Source: Numida meleagris
Lineage: Eukaryota; Chordata; Aves; Galliformes; Numididae
Direction: 5' to 3'
Assembly: GCF_002078875.1 (NCBI RefSeq)
Contig: NC_034414.1
Span: 8,417,993-8,481,992, forward strand
Length of the DNA stretch: 64,000 nucleotides
Shown here: positions 63,701-64,000 of the stretch, piece by piece
Numbering within the stretch: the stretch's first letter is position 1
How the letters are laid out: every line of letters starts with the position of its first letter
Made by a program: the position numbers and the translations under genes
The notes under the pieces: model-generated
Databases searched by the model: none
Told to the model about the DNA's origin: nothing
Seen by the model: the letters and a program-made list of their open reading frames with translations, nothing else

Positions 63701-64000
63701 GATGCTTCTGAGAAGCAAAGTCTACCTACTTAGGATGTCTTTTCGTTGTATAGGAGAAATCACTTGCTGTGTCTTCTGAAATCTTGAAATAGTTTGTTTT
63801 CAGCTGAACTAGCAGCGTTCTCACTGCATAGGGCCAGGAATCAGATCCTGATGCAGTGGAAACTTATCAGAATCCCCTCCCAGGAGCAGTTTTTGCCACC
63901 TCATCATCTGAACAAATGTCTATTTCTTTTGTATTGCATGAGCATATGAAAATCCCAACTATTGGATACTGAATCTGAAGCATTGGTTGCTGCTAAGCTG
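60784..64000 (+). other. Start of the following intron (at least 3.2 kb)
   Basis: Begins with a good donor, GTAAGA. I looked for the expected continuation (a W-Q-C-G-G-S-type catalytic segment) in the three forward frames and did not find it, so the intron runs off the window. It contains an A-run at about 61542-61555 and a sense CR1 tail at 63128-63411. The rest holds nothing I can identify. Confidence 0.85.
63128..63411 (+). mobile_element. CR1 LINE 3' end, sense orientation, intact terminus
   Basis: The fragment translates in frame as [20 protein letters not shown], then [20 protein letters not shown], then [19 protein letters not shown], the very end of the CR1 reverse-transcriptase ORF, with its stop at 63320-63322. 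It then runs through a complete 3' UTR (TGAATCTAGATGATCTTTGA) to the terminal repeat CTATTCTATGATTCTATGA at 63393-63411. It is 5'-truncated at about 63128, so only about 284 bp remain. The tail is among the best preserved in the window. Confidence 0.95.

Noticed and set aside
1..64000. CRISPR array, bacterial-type operon or new defence system
   Set aside because: No spaced direct repeats, no operon-like run of ORFs and no ribosome binding sites. Exon structure, CR1 and LTR elements show vertebrate intronic DNA.

Overview
The window is vertebrate, and almost certainly avian, nuclear DNA. It is AT-rich, intron-dominated and sparsely coding. It carries many fragments of CR1, the dominant bird LINE, with the typical 3' end that runs into ATTCTATGA-like repeats, plus two solo retroviral LTRs. 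The codon-level match of the exons to a vertebrate glycosyltransferase confirms this. Species cannot be fixed from the sequence alone; a galliform such as chicken would fit.

Only one protein-coding gene can be supported. Five internal exons on the + strand (14397-14589, 24855-25021, 56456-56639, 58027-58224, 60669-60783) splice in a consistent phase into 285 uninterrupted whole codons. They encode the end of the stem region and most of the GT-A catalytic domain of a Y-subfamily polypeptide GalNAc-transferase, best matched from memory to GALNT18. The start (signal-anchor exon) lies upstream of base 1, and the end of the catalytic domain plus the ricin-type lectin domain lie downstream of base 64000. 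Everything else is intron: at least 14.4 kb, then 10.3 kb, 31.4 kb, 1.4 kb, 2.4 kb and at least 3.2 kb.

The introns hold eleven recognisable CR1 fragments (seven antisense to the gene, four sense). The longest, at about 25368-26150, still reads through most of the end of its reverse-transcriptase ORF. There are also two solo LTRs, both antisense to the gene. The one at 41995-42523 is well preserved, with TGTCA/TGACA termini and an exact 5-bp target duplication; the one at about 27939-28471 is older. A few worn MIR-like SINE fragments and simple repeats complete the content.

The most unusual feature is the 3' splice site of the fourth exon. It sits at the end of an unbroken tract of about 200 pyrimidines (roughly 37 copies of TCTTC, one ambiguous base, then a T-run). 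No adenine is available for lariat branching inside that tract. The nearest plausible branch point is about 209 nt from the acceptor, and skipping this exon would create a stop codon exactly at the new junction. I found no undescribed multi-gene system, RNA gene, CRISPR array or second host gene.
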